From Pseudoips prasinana (Eukaryota > Arthropoda > Insecta > Lepidoptera > Nolidae), in contig OX621249.1 in assembly GCA_951640165.1 (NCBI GenBank), positions 24,905,201 to 24,969,200 on the forward strand: a DNA stretch of 64,000 nucleotides, written 5' to 3'. Within the stretch, counting starts at the first letter, position 1. Each line of letters begins with the position of its first letter. The position numbers and the translations under genes were made by a program. Shown one piece after another: positions 32,602 through 43,189 of this stretch. The notes under the pieces are model-generated. The model worked only from the letters and a program-made list of their open reading frames with translations. It did no database searches and had not been told where the DNA came from.

Positions 32602-32848
32602 GGTCACCGTAGTCTAGTTGGTAGTGCTCCTGCCTACGAAGCTGGTGGTCCTGGGTTCGAATCCCGGTAAGTGCAAATATTTGTGTGATGAGCACGTATA
32701 TTTGTTTCTGAGTCATGGATGTTTTCTATGTATTTAAGTATTTATCTATCTATATAAGAATGTATATCGTCGCCTGGTACCCATAGTACAAGCTTTGCTT
32801 AGTTTGGGGCTAGGATGATCTGTGTGACATTGTCCCTAGATATATAAC
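32602..32848 (+). mobile_element. tRNA-derived SINE S3, full length
   Basis: GGTCACCGTAGTCTAGTTGG with A box, then GCTCCTGCCTACGAAGCTGG, B box GGGTTCGAATCCCGGT, body TGTGATGAGCACGTATATTT, tail CGCCTGGTACCCATAGTACA and end GTCCCTAGATATATA. The best S3 copy in the window. The head is tRNA-like but lacks a full tRNA fold downstream of the B box. Confidence 0.8.
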
Positions 32849-33300
32849 ATCCAGGGACATTATTAACACATAGTCATCAGATTCCAAACTAAGCAGAGCT
32901 TGCACTATTTTGTAAATACTTATGTAGATATTTACACCCAGACTCAGGACAAATAGACTTGTTCATGCAGACTTATATCTGTCCTGAGTGGGAATCAAAC
33001 CCACGACCTGCGGCGTGAAAGGCAGTATCTACCAACCACACTAACTGGCCCGTCAGAACTATCAGTAAACCAGGCAAACTAAGCAGAACTTGTACTATGC
33101 AAACCAGATAACTTATATACTACATACACGGCTACTCTTTTGTAAATATATACTTATGTAGATATTTACACCCAGACCCAGGACTAACAGACATGTTCAT
33201 ACACACAAATATCTGTTCTGGGTAGGAGTCGAACCCAAGATCTTCGGCGTGAAGGCAGTATCGTACCACGCCAACTGGCCCGTCAGAACAATCGCGTTGC
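32849..33300 (-). mobile_element. Two tRNA-derived SINEs S1 in tandem
   Basis: 32850-33058 and 33060-33296 each read AAACTAAGCAGA-CTTG, TTTACACCCAGAC, TGTTCATGCA/TACACA, GGAATCAAACCCACGACCTG or its variant, and GCCAACTGGCCCGTCAGAAC. Same orientation, so probably successive insertions or one tandem duplication. Confidence 0.65.
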
Positions 33301-33589
33301 TAATAAAAAAGATAGATAATTTTTAATCGTACAAGTCACTTGCGACGTGTTTTTGGGAAATTTTAATTTGTCATAGCAAAATATAACATCCTATATTACT
33401 TTGAATGATTGTGTTGTCAGAATAACGAATGCAAAACTACTGAAAATTTACAACATGTATAATTAAGAAAATAATAATTTGAATGGTACAAACGGCTACA
33501 TATCAAGCTATACATCTCCAATATAAGCTCTCATTGTATGGAAATCCTAAACAATGCGGGATCAGCTACATGTAAAGGTATACATTTCC
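33301..33589. other. Unassigned
   Basis: AT-rich; nothing recognised. Confidence 0.25.
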
Positions 33590-33895
33590 AGTTTATATGG
33601 ATGTGAACAACTGGAAGGGGAAGACCTCTTAGAAGACGTTCTCAAGAAAGGCCAAGTCAGAAGTACAGACGCCAGCACATCAAGCTACCTCAATCTGTCA
33701 AATTTCCCCAATTGAAAGTGAACCTTATGCTTTACTGATAAAGTTGAAATTCTATAAAAGAAATTTGACAGATTGGGGTAGCGAGCATGTATGAAGAATA
33801 TAATGACAGTAAACGAGGCAAAAGAGGTGTGCAAAGATCGTGACAAATGGAAATCCTTTGTGTCTGCCTACCCCTCTGGGAAACAGGCGTGAGTC
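33590..33895 (+). pseudogene. LINE L1x C-terminus interrupted by a MITE
   Basis: 33590-33663 (AACTGGAAGGGGAAGACC, GACGTTCTCAAGAAAGGCCA, AGTCAGAAGTA) and 33783-33895 (GAGCATGTATGAAGAATATA, GTGCAAAGATCGTGACAAAT, CCTACCCCTCTGGGAAACAG) are the two halves of the ORF tail seen intact at 18205-18414. The MITE sits between them, and about ten bases of LINE sequence (CCCTAAACCG in the intact copy) are missing at the right junction. Confidence 0.7.
33664..33782. mobile_element. TA-MITE copy, right end deleted, inside the LINE
   Basis: Left terminus TA-CAGACGCCAGCACATCAAG is intact. The right inverted repeat stops at GACAGATTGGGGTAGC, where LINE sequence resumes, so the terminal ~20 bp were lost together with some LINE bases. 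Confidence 0.7.
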
Positions 33896-34080
33896 TAAAT
33901 ATGTAAATACAATTCATACTACAAATGGAAATCCGTTGACAGAGACACCGAACTTAAACGGATGTCACTGCCTGCCCCTGCCTACCCGTGAGCACACATA
34001 CATAGAAAAATAAACTGGCATACATAGACTCACACCTGTGTCCCAGAAGGGTAGGCAGAGACAACGGATTTCCATTTGTA
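33896..34080. mobile_element. Inverted LINE L1x tail scraps
   Basis: 34027-34078 is a minus-strand copy of the same tail (ACTCACACCTGTGTCCCAGA, GGTAGGCAGAGACAACGGAT). 33920-33995 contains diverged plus-strand pieces (AAATCCGTTGACAGAGACAC, CTGCCCCTGCCTACCCGTGA). Confidence 0.5.
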
Positions 34081-35967
34081 ATATGAATATGTGAAGTTTA
34101 CTCTAATTCGATATTCAACTTTAAAACACAACATCTGGTGTACAATTAAAACGTCAAAAAAATAACAACAGAAAACTTTTAAGAGATACGTCGACGATAA
34201 ATCTTTCGTTAATAAGGCGTCGCATAAACATTGTTTTTTTTTCGCCATTTTCAATTTGGCACTGGGCTTCGCCATGCGTCGTTGCCTCCTAACATTGACC
34301 AATTATTGCACCCAACACTCCCGTTCCCTTTGATCTCTAAAACATAAAGATTGTTAAAAAGTGAGAGTCAATGATAATTATTTATTATTTTCTTCGAACC
34401 CATTTAAGAGGTGTGGGAAATTTATGATTGTGAGATAAGTGACAAGCGGTCGACGATGCTATGAACTGTGCCAAGAACAATGAGCTTAAAACAACGAAAT
34501 ATACTTTTGCCACATTTTTAATAGATTTGTTTCATATTTATGACAACTGTGTATCATTTTTCGTTTCAAATTTTAACTCCACTTAATTCTATTTTTGGCG
34601 TATTGCTTCGTGTATAAGAATTAGGTAGACCTTACTTAAAGAAGAAAAGAGCTATAGCGTCGCCATTATTAGCGGCGCCAGGTCCCAAGCTTGTCGTTTA
34701 TTTAACAGGCTGCTACAAGGAAATAGTGCGCAGGAGTTTACCACATAACTAGATTTCTTTTTCTTGCTTTTTCCATCAAACATCAAAAGGACCCCTAATG
34801 ATTTGTTATTAATATTTTGTCCCTCTGCACTTAAAACATTATTTTCACATATGTGGTTAGTTGCTGAAGCTTTCTTTTCTGACCACTTGATCCTAGGGCT
34901 CTGAAACATGAGCGAATAAGACATATGTAAACTTTCCTTCGGGTAAAACGGTGAACACAACACAAACACATCCAATGTAGAGCAATAATTAATACCTAAA
35001 ACATAACTAGGGCTTTTCTACTTAGAAGTAACCTCTAAAATTTTAATACCATACTTGAAAATAACAGAACGCTACATAAAAGACATTCTTCCTTGTTTAA
35101 TAATAAAAATGTCACTAAACGCAACATTTGGAGTTTAAAAACGTCTCATTACTCCCAGCCTTTTAAATCTTACAACAAAACTTACATTTATAAATTATTG
35201 TATAGCACTCAGCATTTGGTATGTGTCCAACAAATCCACATCATTAATCATGAACTCATCAAATTCATCATTTTATCATCACCCGTCTGATCATCACCAT
35301 TCAATTACAATCAGAAAGCTTTATTTGATCCTATTATTAAGAATTACACTAAAGAAATTCTGTAGGAAAAATTACTGGAAATATGAAAAGGTCATACAAT
35401 GGGATACATTCGTTTGAAGTGACATGAGGGTCCAATCAATGCTTGGATTCTTTTTGATGTCTGAAGGTATACAACTCGTAAAGTTTCCCATGATAATGTC
35501 TTATTTTTATATAATATAAGTTTAAGTCAAAATAACATTCAGTAATTTGATATAATGATCGGAGAATTTAACAAGAATATTGGTGGGAAAAGTTTATATT
35601 GGCAAGGTAATAAAATCGTCAGACTTTTGGAACAATTGTCTTTTTTGACACCTAGTAAGGCGTCATGATAGGGTTTATTTATTTATTTATTATTGGAAGA
35701 ACAACAGCTATACAATAAAATAAAAAAGATAACAATGTTACGAGCGACAAGAAGCCAATAACAGGTCTTCGCTGATAGGGAGTATTTTAAGTTAGTTATG
35801 AACTAGTGTGAACATTCTTGCAAGAAAAGAAAAAAAAACAAAAGAAATTAAAAATAACAACAAATGTAAGTCCTAATTAGTTTTAATAGTTTGAAAAAAA
35901 AAAGCTTTACTAGGTAACCGTCGTACGGCCTCTGGTCTAGCATTAAATATGTCAAACTTACATACAT
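34081..35967. other. Unassigned; one unrecognised minus-strand frame
   Basis: 34652-34975 on the minus strand is open for 107 codons (non-ATG start; contains KSKKKKSSYVVNSC and ends NKRQAWDLAPLIMATL). I do not recognise it, and a splice or transposon origin cannot be judged. The rest is AT-rich with a TTTA-rich stretch near 35680. Confidence 0.25.
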
Positions 35968-36066
35968 ATACTCACGCCTGTTTCCCAGAGGGGTAGGCAG
36001 AGACAACGAATTTCAATTTGTCACGATCTTTGCACACCTCTCTTGCCTCGTTTACTGTCATTATAT
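35968..36066 (-). mobile_element. LINE L1x 3' tail, minus orientation
   Basis: CATACATATACTCACGCCTG, GTTTCCCAGAGGGGTAGGCA, CACGATCTTTGCACACCTCT and CCTCGTTTACTGTCATTATA. Confidence 0.65.
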
Positions 36067-36368
36067 GTCAAACTTATGCTCTTTGTAATATTTATTAAGG
36101 CTATTTGCTCGCTCGCCACAAATATGCATTCTGTCTATAATTTGTTGGTACTAAAGGAACATGAATAGGATTTGTTTGGGTTGATTTATTAATTATCATA
36201 ATATTATTATATAATACCTAGGCATTGCTGAATGTCTCCTTCAAACCAATTTATAGTCCCAGATGCCAGCCAATTAGTCACCTATTTACGAAAAGATTGC
36301 AATGTTGCAGCAATTAAAAAGAAAAAAGTAAACTGTATGTAAACAGATATGAAGCTCCATTTAATTGA
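36067..36368. other. Unassigned
   Basis: AT-rich; nothing recognised. Confidence 0.25.
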
Positions 36369-37140
36369 CAGGCCTATTGGCCTAGTAGTCCAAGAGCTGG
36401 CACGCATTTTTGGGTAGGTATTTGAGGCAAGCTGAAAAATTGTCCTATAGCTCTTCAGACACACTCCAACACGGAACTGCAGACCTGGCTGGCGGGTAGC
36501 GGGTCTAAACCAACCCATAAATTTTTGAATTTTTTTATCCAAACAATGTATTTGAGGCAAGCTGAAATTTTGATATGTTGTAGTTTAATGTTTATACAAT
36601 ACATAAATAACATTCAAGTTGCCTCAAATACATTTTTTCGATTTTTTTGCAAAATATTTTTGAACACGCCTGGCAGTGCTAAAGACCCGACAGAATCGCC
36701 TGTCTTTTTTTTTTGTATTGTATAAACATTAAACTACAACATATCAAAATTTCAGCTTGCCTCAAATATATTATTTGGTAAAACAAAAGAAAAATATTCA
36801 AAAATTTAGAGGTCGGTTTAGACCCGCTACCCGCCTGCCAGGTCTGCAGTTCCGTGTTGGGGTGTGTCTGAAGAGTTATAGGACAAGTTTTCAGCTTGCC
36901 TCAAATACCTACCCAAAAATGCGTGCCAGCTCTCCTACTGGTTAGTGAATGACTGCTAAGCCAGAGGTCGTGGATTCGATTTCCACCCAAGACAAATGTT
37001 GGTCTGATGTGCACGGTTATTTGTTCTCTGTCTGAGTGTAATAGATCTATAACATATATGTATTTAGAAATATATAAGTATATTTATTGACTGATTGCTG
37101 TTACGGGTTCTAACTAGTTTGGAATCAGTTGACAGTCGCC
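36369..37140 (+). mobile_element. tRNA-derived SINE S2, split by a long-inverted-repeat element
   Basis: Head AGGCCTATTGGCCTAGTAG at 36370-36388. After the insertion, CTACTGGTTAGTGAATGACT resumes, with B box GGATTCGATTTCCACCC, TTGTTCTCTGTCTGAGTGTA and tail GACTGATTGCTGTTACGG. Confidence 0.65.
36393..36933. mobile_element. 541-bp element with ~210-bp inverted arms
   Basis: Arms 36393-36603 and 36714-36933 are reverse complements with small indels, beginning AGAGCTGGCACGCATTTTTG. Each arm also contains two copies of TATTTGAGGCAAGCTGAAA. The loop (36604-36713) holds another diverged arm scrap (AAGTTGCCTCAAATACATTT). Frames on both strands (36282-36560 and 36757-36945) are the same arm read twice. 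A possible imperfect 8-bp duplication is CCTAGTAG/CCTACTGG at 36381-36388 and 36934-36941. No transposase. Confidence 0.85.
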
Positions 37141-37509
37141 ATTTTTAGTAAAAAATGTCACCTCCAAATTTCGCCATTCATTTCTTGCCTAAATAGTCGT
37201 CAAGACCAAGTGTCTATTACCTTCAAGATGTTCTCCTAAAACATAACAATCCAGTAAACGACATAAATCGATTTGAATATGTCTGTATCGAATACTGTAG
37301 CAGCAACTATATCGCGATGTATCAACTCCACCCTCTTGTTTGTCATATCGATTATTCCACTCCATCTCACACTTATTGGGTTCAAACATACATGTCTTTG
37401 GGAAGGCATTGGTACTCGATTGTGACGTAATACGTAATTAGTCGATTTGATTCTAATTTCATATTTAGATTGTTTATTGTGGATCGTAGGTGGGCAAAAA
37501 AAAAGATAG
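37141..37509. other. Unassigned
   Basis: A 66-codon minus-strand frame (37189-37389) is not recognised; nothing else seen. Confidence 0.25.
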
Positions 37510-38058
37510 TATGTACAGGCAGCTCGACTATGGAATGTCTTGCCTTTCGTAATTAGACGTGCCTAGACAAAATCAGCTTTTAAAAATCTACTATTTGTAT
37601 GTATAGTTTACGGTCCTTAAGTAAAGAATTTATTCTTATTTAGTTATTTAATAACATTACTTCAATTTGTAAAAATAAATTTAATATTTTTTACTCCTAA
37701 AACTTTATTTATAATGTAACCTTTAATATAACTTGTTATGTTTACAAATAAACTTATAATAATTAATAATTCCTAATTATATTTTTGGTTATAATTATTT
37801 TTTTTAAATTTCCTTCCATTTAAACAGAAAATGTATTAAAGCCTCATTTTATTTATGCAAGTACCACAATTTAGGTATATCTCTTGTTGCACACCTACTG
37901 CTTTTAGTTATTGTTCAGCTCCTACCCATCCCAAGGTTGTCTGGAAGAGCTCGCTTTACGCGATAAGACCGCCTTTTGTACAACTTGCCTATGTAATATT
38001 CCATGTCATATGTATTCTTAAGGGGTACAATAAAGAGTATTCTTTTCTATTCTGTAGT
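37510..38058 (+). pseudogene. Non-LTR LINE 3' end: RT C-terminus plus 3' UTR
   Basis: 37516-37620 translates to ARLWNVLPFVIRRA, a stop, then TKSAFKNLLFV. The LWNxLP-...-FK arrangement closes the reverse transcriptase of CR1/jockey-group LINEs. 37905-38055 is the 3' UTR tail (TATTGTTCAGCTCCTACCCA, AAGGTTGTCTGGAAGAGCTC, GATAAGACCGCC, GGTACAATAAAGAGTATTC), which recurs alone at 12525, 13405 and 47328. It has an AATAAA signal. Truncated, with an in-frame stop. Confidence 0.65.
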
Positions 38059-38440
38059 AGAAGACGACCTAATTCTTAGCATTCCATGGATTCAACGTGT
38101 GGAAACCGAGTCCATCGCGGGGTAGAGGAGGGAATACCCGACTCATTCCGAGACTTGTGACTCAGATGTAGGTTTAACGAGGCTCCCTGTGATGCATCAA
38201 CGCGCTCCTTCTCTGTCTCTCAGTGTTCCCTCTGTTCCTAGCCAATTTTGTTATGATCCTAATAATGCCGCTTTGGATACTCGTTCTAATATAGAACTTA
38301 GGTTTAAAGAACTTTTATTCTCAATAAAAACATTACATGTCACTTACTTGAGAACAATATTAATTGGAATAAGTTGTAATAAAGTTCACCATCTTCAGTT
38401 ACCCATTCAATGCGTTCATTTCTCCAACAGTTTTTGATCT
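38059..38440 (+). other. GC-richer unassigned segment
   Basis: 82-codon frame 38189-38437 and the preceding GACTCATTCCGAGACTTGTG are less AT-rich than their surroundings. Could be a LINE ORF1 scrap; not recognised. Confidence 0.2.
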
Positions 38441-38915
38441 GCGACTAGATACTGGCTAAGTTACGTGAGCTCTTGATAATCCTAAGTCTTTTAATAGGTA
38501 TTTATAGTTTTATCCTTATAATCGTAATATGTATTAACTGAAACAAAACATTAAACTAACTAAATGAAATCTAAAGCTATCTACATGGCAGTTCTACTTT
38601 CAATATTACTTTACGTCCACCTATTTCTCTACAAAATTGCAGTTTCGCCGTAAATTTTCAATACATTGTGGACTTCTATTCAACTAAATAATGTGTAGTT
38701 ATTGTTCTAAGCTTTGTGTGTAGAATGCTCATTGTTCCTTACAATTGTTTATGCCAGTGACAGTTTCTAAGACATGTTTAGCTATAATGAAATGTGCGTC
38801 TTTGCGTCATGCCGTATGAAAATGTGGCGAAATTATTGCTTTTGTTTGTAAAATAATAGATTTGTATTGTCATGGAATTGTATAAGTAGTATTTATTCGA
38901 TATAATATAACTTTA
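38441..38915. other. Unassigned
   Basis: AT-rich; nothing recognised. Confidence 0.25.
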
Positions 38916-39105
38916 GAATATCATCACCCCATCTCATCCCATGGGGGGCGTAGAAATCGTCCCGAGGGAATACCTACCAGAGAACGGGCAGCAGCGTTTA
39001 TCTATGATGAACTTTTCTATTACCATCAACATGCGATCGCCAACCCGTCAAGCAAGGAAGCTTTTGTCCAGCAGTGGACGTTATTCGGCTGGCATGATAA
39101 TGATT
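38916..39105 (+). mobile_element. Tail B copy
   Basis: ATCACCCCATCTCATCCCAT, GGGAATACCTACCAGAGAAC, CATGCGATCGCCAACCCGTC and TTTTGTCCAGCAGTGGACGT. About 20 bases between CAAGC and TTTTGTCC are deleted. Confidence 0.6.
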
Positions 39106-39202
39106 TATTCAAAATCAACAATCGTTAACCGAGTCGAGATCGTTCAACATTTTTTTATTGTATATAGGAGGAATGTAGGCCATTCTCGAACGAAATCGAA
39201 AT

Positions 39203-39632
39203 GGCGAGCTTGTATGAAGAATATAATGACAGTGAACGTGGCAAAAGAGGTTTGCAAAGACCGTGATTAATGGAAATCCGTTGTCTCTGTCTACCCCTCT
39301 GGGAAACAGGCGTGAGGCCCTTCTGGTTTGTACCATTTTAAGGGTTCCATACCCAAAGGTTATAACGGGATCCTATTACTAAGACTTCGCTGTCTGTCTA
39401 TCCGTCTGTCTGTCAGTCAACAGGCTGTATCGCATGAACCGTGATAGAGACAGTTGAAATTTTCACAGATGATGTATTTCTGTTGCCGCTATATAAAAAT
39501 ATACTAAAAAATAAAATAAAATAAATATTTAACGGGGCTCCCATACAACAAACATGAATTTTTTGCTCGTTTTTATAGATAATGGTACGGAAACCTTCGT
39601 GCACGAGTCGGACTCGCACTTGGTCGGTTCTT
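39203..39632. mobile_element. LINE L1x tail (+) followed by element K (-)
   Basis: 39203-39316 is the LINE tail (GAGCTTGTATGAAGAATATA, GAAATCCGTTGTCTCTGTCT). 39325-39632 is element K in minus orientation (AGGGTTCCATACCCAAAGGT, TGAACCGTGATAGAGACAGT, AACGGGGCTCCCATACAACA, AGTCGGACTCGCACTTGGTC). Confidence 0.65.
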
Positions 39633-40013
39633 TTTTTTTATTAAATAAGCATTATTTGTAAATTTAAAAAGAATCTGTAAGTATCATATTCGTGCTACTC
39701 TATTGTACACATTTTCCATTGCCAACATTGTTAATCCATGTTGTCAATTTTTGTACAACGTGAAAAATGTGTTTTGCAACACTCAGCCGATCCAATTAAG
39801 CTCGCTTCTTATAGGTCAACATCTGGTCATAACTATGTTTTCTTATCCCGTTTTTCTTATCAAATTGTCATTCCTATCCTTGTATAGATATGCTATGCCG
39901 GGGGTCATTTTAATGACTGTTTTAATTATAAAAAAACATGCAACCGACGTTATTATTAGATATATTACAACGGATTTTAACAAAATTAACAATCTACAAT
40001 ACAACAATCTATA
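39633..40013. other. Unassigned
   Basis: 103-codon frame 39703-40014 has hydrophobic stretches but no recognisable motif; no repeat seen. Confidence 0.25.
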
Positions 40014-40073
40014 GTTCACATTCAATTGGGGAAATTTTACAGATTGGGGTAGTTTGATGTGCTGGCGTCTGTA
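40014..40073. mobile_element. TA-MITE, right half only
   Basis: GTTCACATTCAATTGGGGAA, ACAGATTGGGGTAGTTTGAT and GTGCTGGCGTCTG-TA match the right end of 1878-2016. Confidence 0.65.
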
Positions 40074-40137
40074 AGTTTGTATGCTACTCGCTCTCTGTTA
40101 TTTGGAGAATGTGTTCCAAATGGTGTCATATTAATTT

Positions 40138-40300
40138 GTATGCCATAATCGTCACGCTTGGCAGGCGGGTTGGCGATCGCAGTAAGATGGTCATAGTACT
40201 CAGAAGAACGCTGCTGCCTATTCTCTGGAATATATTCCCTCGGAACGACTCTACGCCCCCCACGGGATGAGTTGGTGTGGCAATATTCTTCTTGGCCGTC
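40138..40300 (-). mobile_element. Tail B copy, minus orientation
   Basis: TATGCCATAATCGTCACGCT, TTGGCGATCGCAGTAAGATG, GAATATATTCCCTCGGAACG and GCCCCCCACGGGATGAG. Confidence 0.6.
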
Positions 40301-40317
40301 ACACAGCCAATTGATAA

Positions 40318-40545
40318 TGTCATCATCATCATATCAGCCGAAAGACCCCCCCCTGCGGCACCCCCCCAAAGATATAAACAATAGGGTACATACTTCATAG
40401 AGCCGACGGCCTCTGTAGCAGAAAGGTTCTCGAGTGGCGACCACGAACCGGAAGACGCAGCGTCGGCAGGCCCTCTACAAGAGGGACCTATGATCTTGTG
40501 AGGGTCGCTGGAAGTCGCAGGATGCGGATAGTGCAAGCCGGAAAT
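40318..40545. pseudogene. RTE-like LINE pieces back to back
   Basis: 40320-40375 is a minus-strand tail (CATCATCATATCAGCCGAAA). 40398-40543 is a plus-strand C-terminal segment (AGAGCCGACGGCCTCTGTAG, CAGAAAGGTTCTCGAGTGGC, CACGAACCGGAAGACGCAGC) that ends before its own tail. The C-rich stretch near 40347-40369 is unusual. Confidence 0.55.
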
Positions 40546-41285
40546 TAATAATGTACCGTATTATTAAACCTTCAGTATTTCAGTATCAACTTCACCTTCG
40601 CCAGACATCTTTTAACGTTCCGAACGAATCGGATTGTAAGATAGGTGATTAAGTTACCACATTACGGCTATTAAAGCATAACCTTTACAACACGTTTGTT
40701 TAAACCGTGAAAACGACCACCATTTCACGCTCACTCACCGCTATAATGAAAGCAGCCATCACAATGATGTTTAACCGCAAACAAGCGTCCAGTAATCATA
40801 GTATACATCTAAACGCTTAAAGTTACAAAATAAACCCCGAAATTATGAACAAATCCGTTTATTCCACATTTGTGTTGACAAATAACCGCAAATTGCAATT
40901 GTGAGACTATGAAAGGGGTTAATAATGGTTTGACGTAGGTTTCTCAAATAATTCGGTTACCGCCGCCGTCTCAGATTGAGCCATTGTGTCGTACAGTCGG
41001 CAGCAGAGGTTAATAGTCAAGTGAATGAATGAAAGTGAATGGAAATAGCAAATCTGCCTAATGGCTGGTATATTAAGAGCAGAGATGAAATGGTATGGAG
41101 GTATGGGGGAGTCTGTGCTATCTCACTATTGGGTAGAACCACTAGCGATCAACTGAACAGGCAGGCTAAAAGTACTAATCCATGTAACTTTTTATAACAA
41201 ATTAATCGTTTTTTGAGCCTGTCGATCAATTTAATTAGAGTCTATCCACAATTTAGTTACAAGTTTATTAGTTAACTTGCAGTGC
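40546..41285. other. Unassigned
   Basis: No gene or repeat recognised. Confidence 0.25.
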
Positions 41286-41412
41286 CCCGTTGTGTTACCC
41301 GCGTTAAATTTTATTAATTCCATACCAAATTTTATTAAAATCGCTTCAGCCGTTTAGCCGTGAAGAAGTAACGAACATACACACTCACAAACTTTTAATT
41401 TTATAATATTAG
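41286..41412 (-). mobile_element. Helitron-type element, minus orientation, 3' end truncated
   Basis: GTTACCCGCGTTAAATTTTA, CATACCAAATTTTATTAAAA, TCGCTTCAGCCGTTTAGCCG and ACACACTCACAAACTTTTAA. Confidence 0.6.
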
Positions 41413-41904
41413 TGTTATTTTGTTCAAAATTTCATGAAAGTTATTACAGGTTACTAATATATTAGCTATTTTTTAATAATATAGTAAATTCGTTTTCATA
41501 TGTTTACAAAGAAAAAAACAAAATACAACAAGTATGTAATGTACATATTATATATATTTAAAAGCTATGCCTAAGAAGTGCTAAATTATATAAAAATATG
41601 ATATATATTCATATCGAAATAGTCAAGATATACATTTATGTAGAAGCAATATCAGATAGAAGAACATTTTGTGGTTAACTGTACTTGGGTAGATTGATTC
41701 CATGTCATTTGGACGTGTATTTCGCAAACAAACGGTTAGTTTATTCCATTGTTATAATATTAATTACTTGAGTGCATTAGTGAATAGGTGAATAGTACAT
41801 GTTATACTCAGGATAATGAATATGGATTAACAGCTGAAAATCAGGACCGTCTTACTATTATAAAAGTGTATTTTTATTGAATAAGATTGTGTAATGGGAA
41901 TCGT
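41413..41904. other. Unassigned
   Basis: AT-rich; nothing recognised. Confidence 0.25.
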
Positions 41905-42305
41905 TACATGATGATGACTCGAGTTTCACGCTTTTTCTTCACTCATAAAGTACGCATCTGTAATTTCCTCCTGGCTGAATTTCGGCCACGGCAGCCAGTC
42001 TCAATAGAGATTAGCCATCTGCGCGAGACTTATTGTAGTGCACAAATCTGTGCGCAAACACAGGATCACTTTCTATTACATCACTCTCATGATCCGATGG
42101 GACGCCTAGCGACCGGAATTTATTTACCGGATTTACGTGCTCTCCGAGGCACGGGGATATAATACCTCGAACTCCCCGCCTTCGGGCTGCTGCTGAGAAT
42201 TTTCTCTTTTTACAGAAATGTCCCAAAATCACTTTTGGCCTGACCCCGGATTTGAACCCAGGACCTCGTTCTCTGCGGGTGAACACGCTACCGCTAGACC
42301 AAGAG
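41905..42305 (-). mobile_element. tRNA-derived SINE S4, longest copy
   Basis: TTTCGGCCACGGCAGCCAGT, CATCACTCTCATGATCCGAT, CGTGCTCTCCGAGGCACGGG and TCACTTTTGGCCTGACCCCG, then minus-strand B box GGTTCAAATCC and A box TGGTCTAGCGGTAGCG at the right end. The 173-codon minus-strand frame (42011-42532) runs through it and is not a gene. Confidence 0.65.
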
Positions 42306-42700
42306 ACGTGAAAACGCGGTTTCACCCGCGTTAAAGTAGTTTTGGCGTAAAAGAGTAAGAAACATACATCCATACATCTACATATACTCTGGTGTGCACT
42401 GCCAAAGCCGCTAGAGGTACACATCCTACTTTGTACCTCTAGCGGTTTTGGCAGTGCACACCGGAATAGCTCATAGATGGTAGATTTTTTCCAAGTTACT
42501 TGACACTTATCGTCATATTTTGGATAATTCACACAATATCTTTATAAATTGTAGCCTATGTGTCATTCTGTATGTATAAGCTATATTATTGTAAAGTTTC
42601 ATTAAAATCCATTCAGTAGTTTTTACGTGGAAGAGTAACATACATCCATACTTACAAATGTTCGCGTTTATAATATTAGTAGGATTTAGAAGTATTTCTT
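42306..42700 (-). mobile_element. Helitron-type fragments with a perfect-stem hairpin
   Basis: 42310-42385 (ACGCGGTTTCACCCGCG, AAACATACATCCATACATC) and 42550-42692 (AAGTTTCATTAAAATCCATT, ATAATATTAGTAGGA) are minus-strand Helitron pieces. Between them, 42391-42420 and 42433-42462 form a 30-bp stem with one mismatch and a 12-nt loop (GGTGTGCACTGCCAAAGCCG). Confidence 0.6.
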
Positions 42701-43189
42701 TCACACGGCAGAAATCAAAAATTCTTTTTATTATTATGCTTTATTTTTATTATGCTTTTAATAATACTAATACCTATTTAAAACATCTCAAGTCTTATAA
42801 TGCTTACAAAGATAAACATACGTCTTTATGATTCTCCAGAGCAAACAACACATCATCACATTTTCCACATTCACAAACATCTTAGCCCTACATAGATTAA
42901 CCTCAGCTGTCGTCCCCTTTTTGTCCTCAAATGATATTTTATAGGACAACACCGGCCCCTGCAAAAATAATATGTGTCTGATGTCTAAATTATTCACACA
43001 AGTGGTAGTGGCTTCTGTGAGGTACCGTATGAATAAAATATAAATCATTCGATATTACTTGTGGACTTACCATGTTTTCCTGTATATTTTATAGCAGTTT
43101 AGTGGTGAATGTCTTTTTGTATTTTGTATTGGCTGTCGATTTATATACATTTGTATTAATATAATATACTTACCTAAGACAAAATTACA
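42701..43189. other. Unassigned
   Basis: 86-codon minus-strand frame (42788-43048) is not recognised. AT-rich otherwise. Confidence 0.25.

Noticed and set aside
32602..32690. tRNA gene candidate with good A and B boxes
   Set aside because: The sequence after the B box does not close an acceptor stem and continues as the SINE S3 body, which recurs at 7277 and 30832.
34652..34975. 107-codon minus-strand frame as a gene
   Set aside because: No ATG start, no recognised domain and no splice or promoter context. Kept only as a note in the unassigned block.
36282..36945. Two similar small proteins on opposite strands
   Set aside because: They are the same inverted-repeat arm read from both sides.
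40126..40536. 136-codon minus-strand frame
   Set aside because: Crosses tail B and RTE pieces in mixed orientation, so it is a composite of repeats.
42011..42532. 173-codon minus-strand open frame, the second longest in the window
   Set aside because: It runs through SINE S4, a Helitron fragment and the 42391-42462 hairpin. Its length is accidental.
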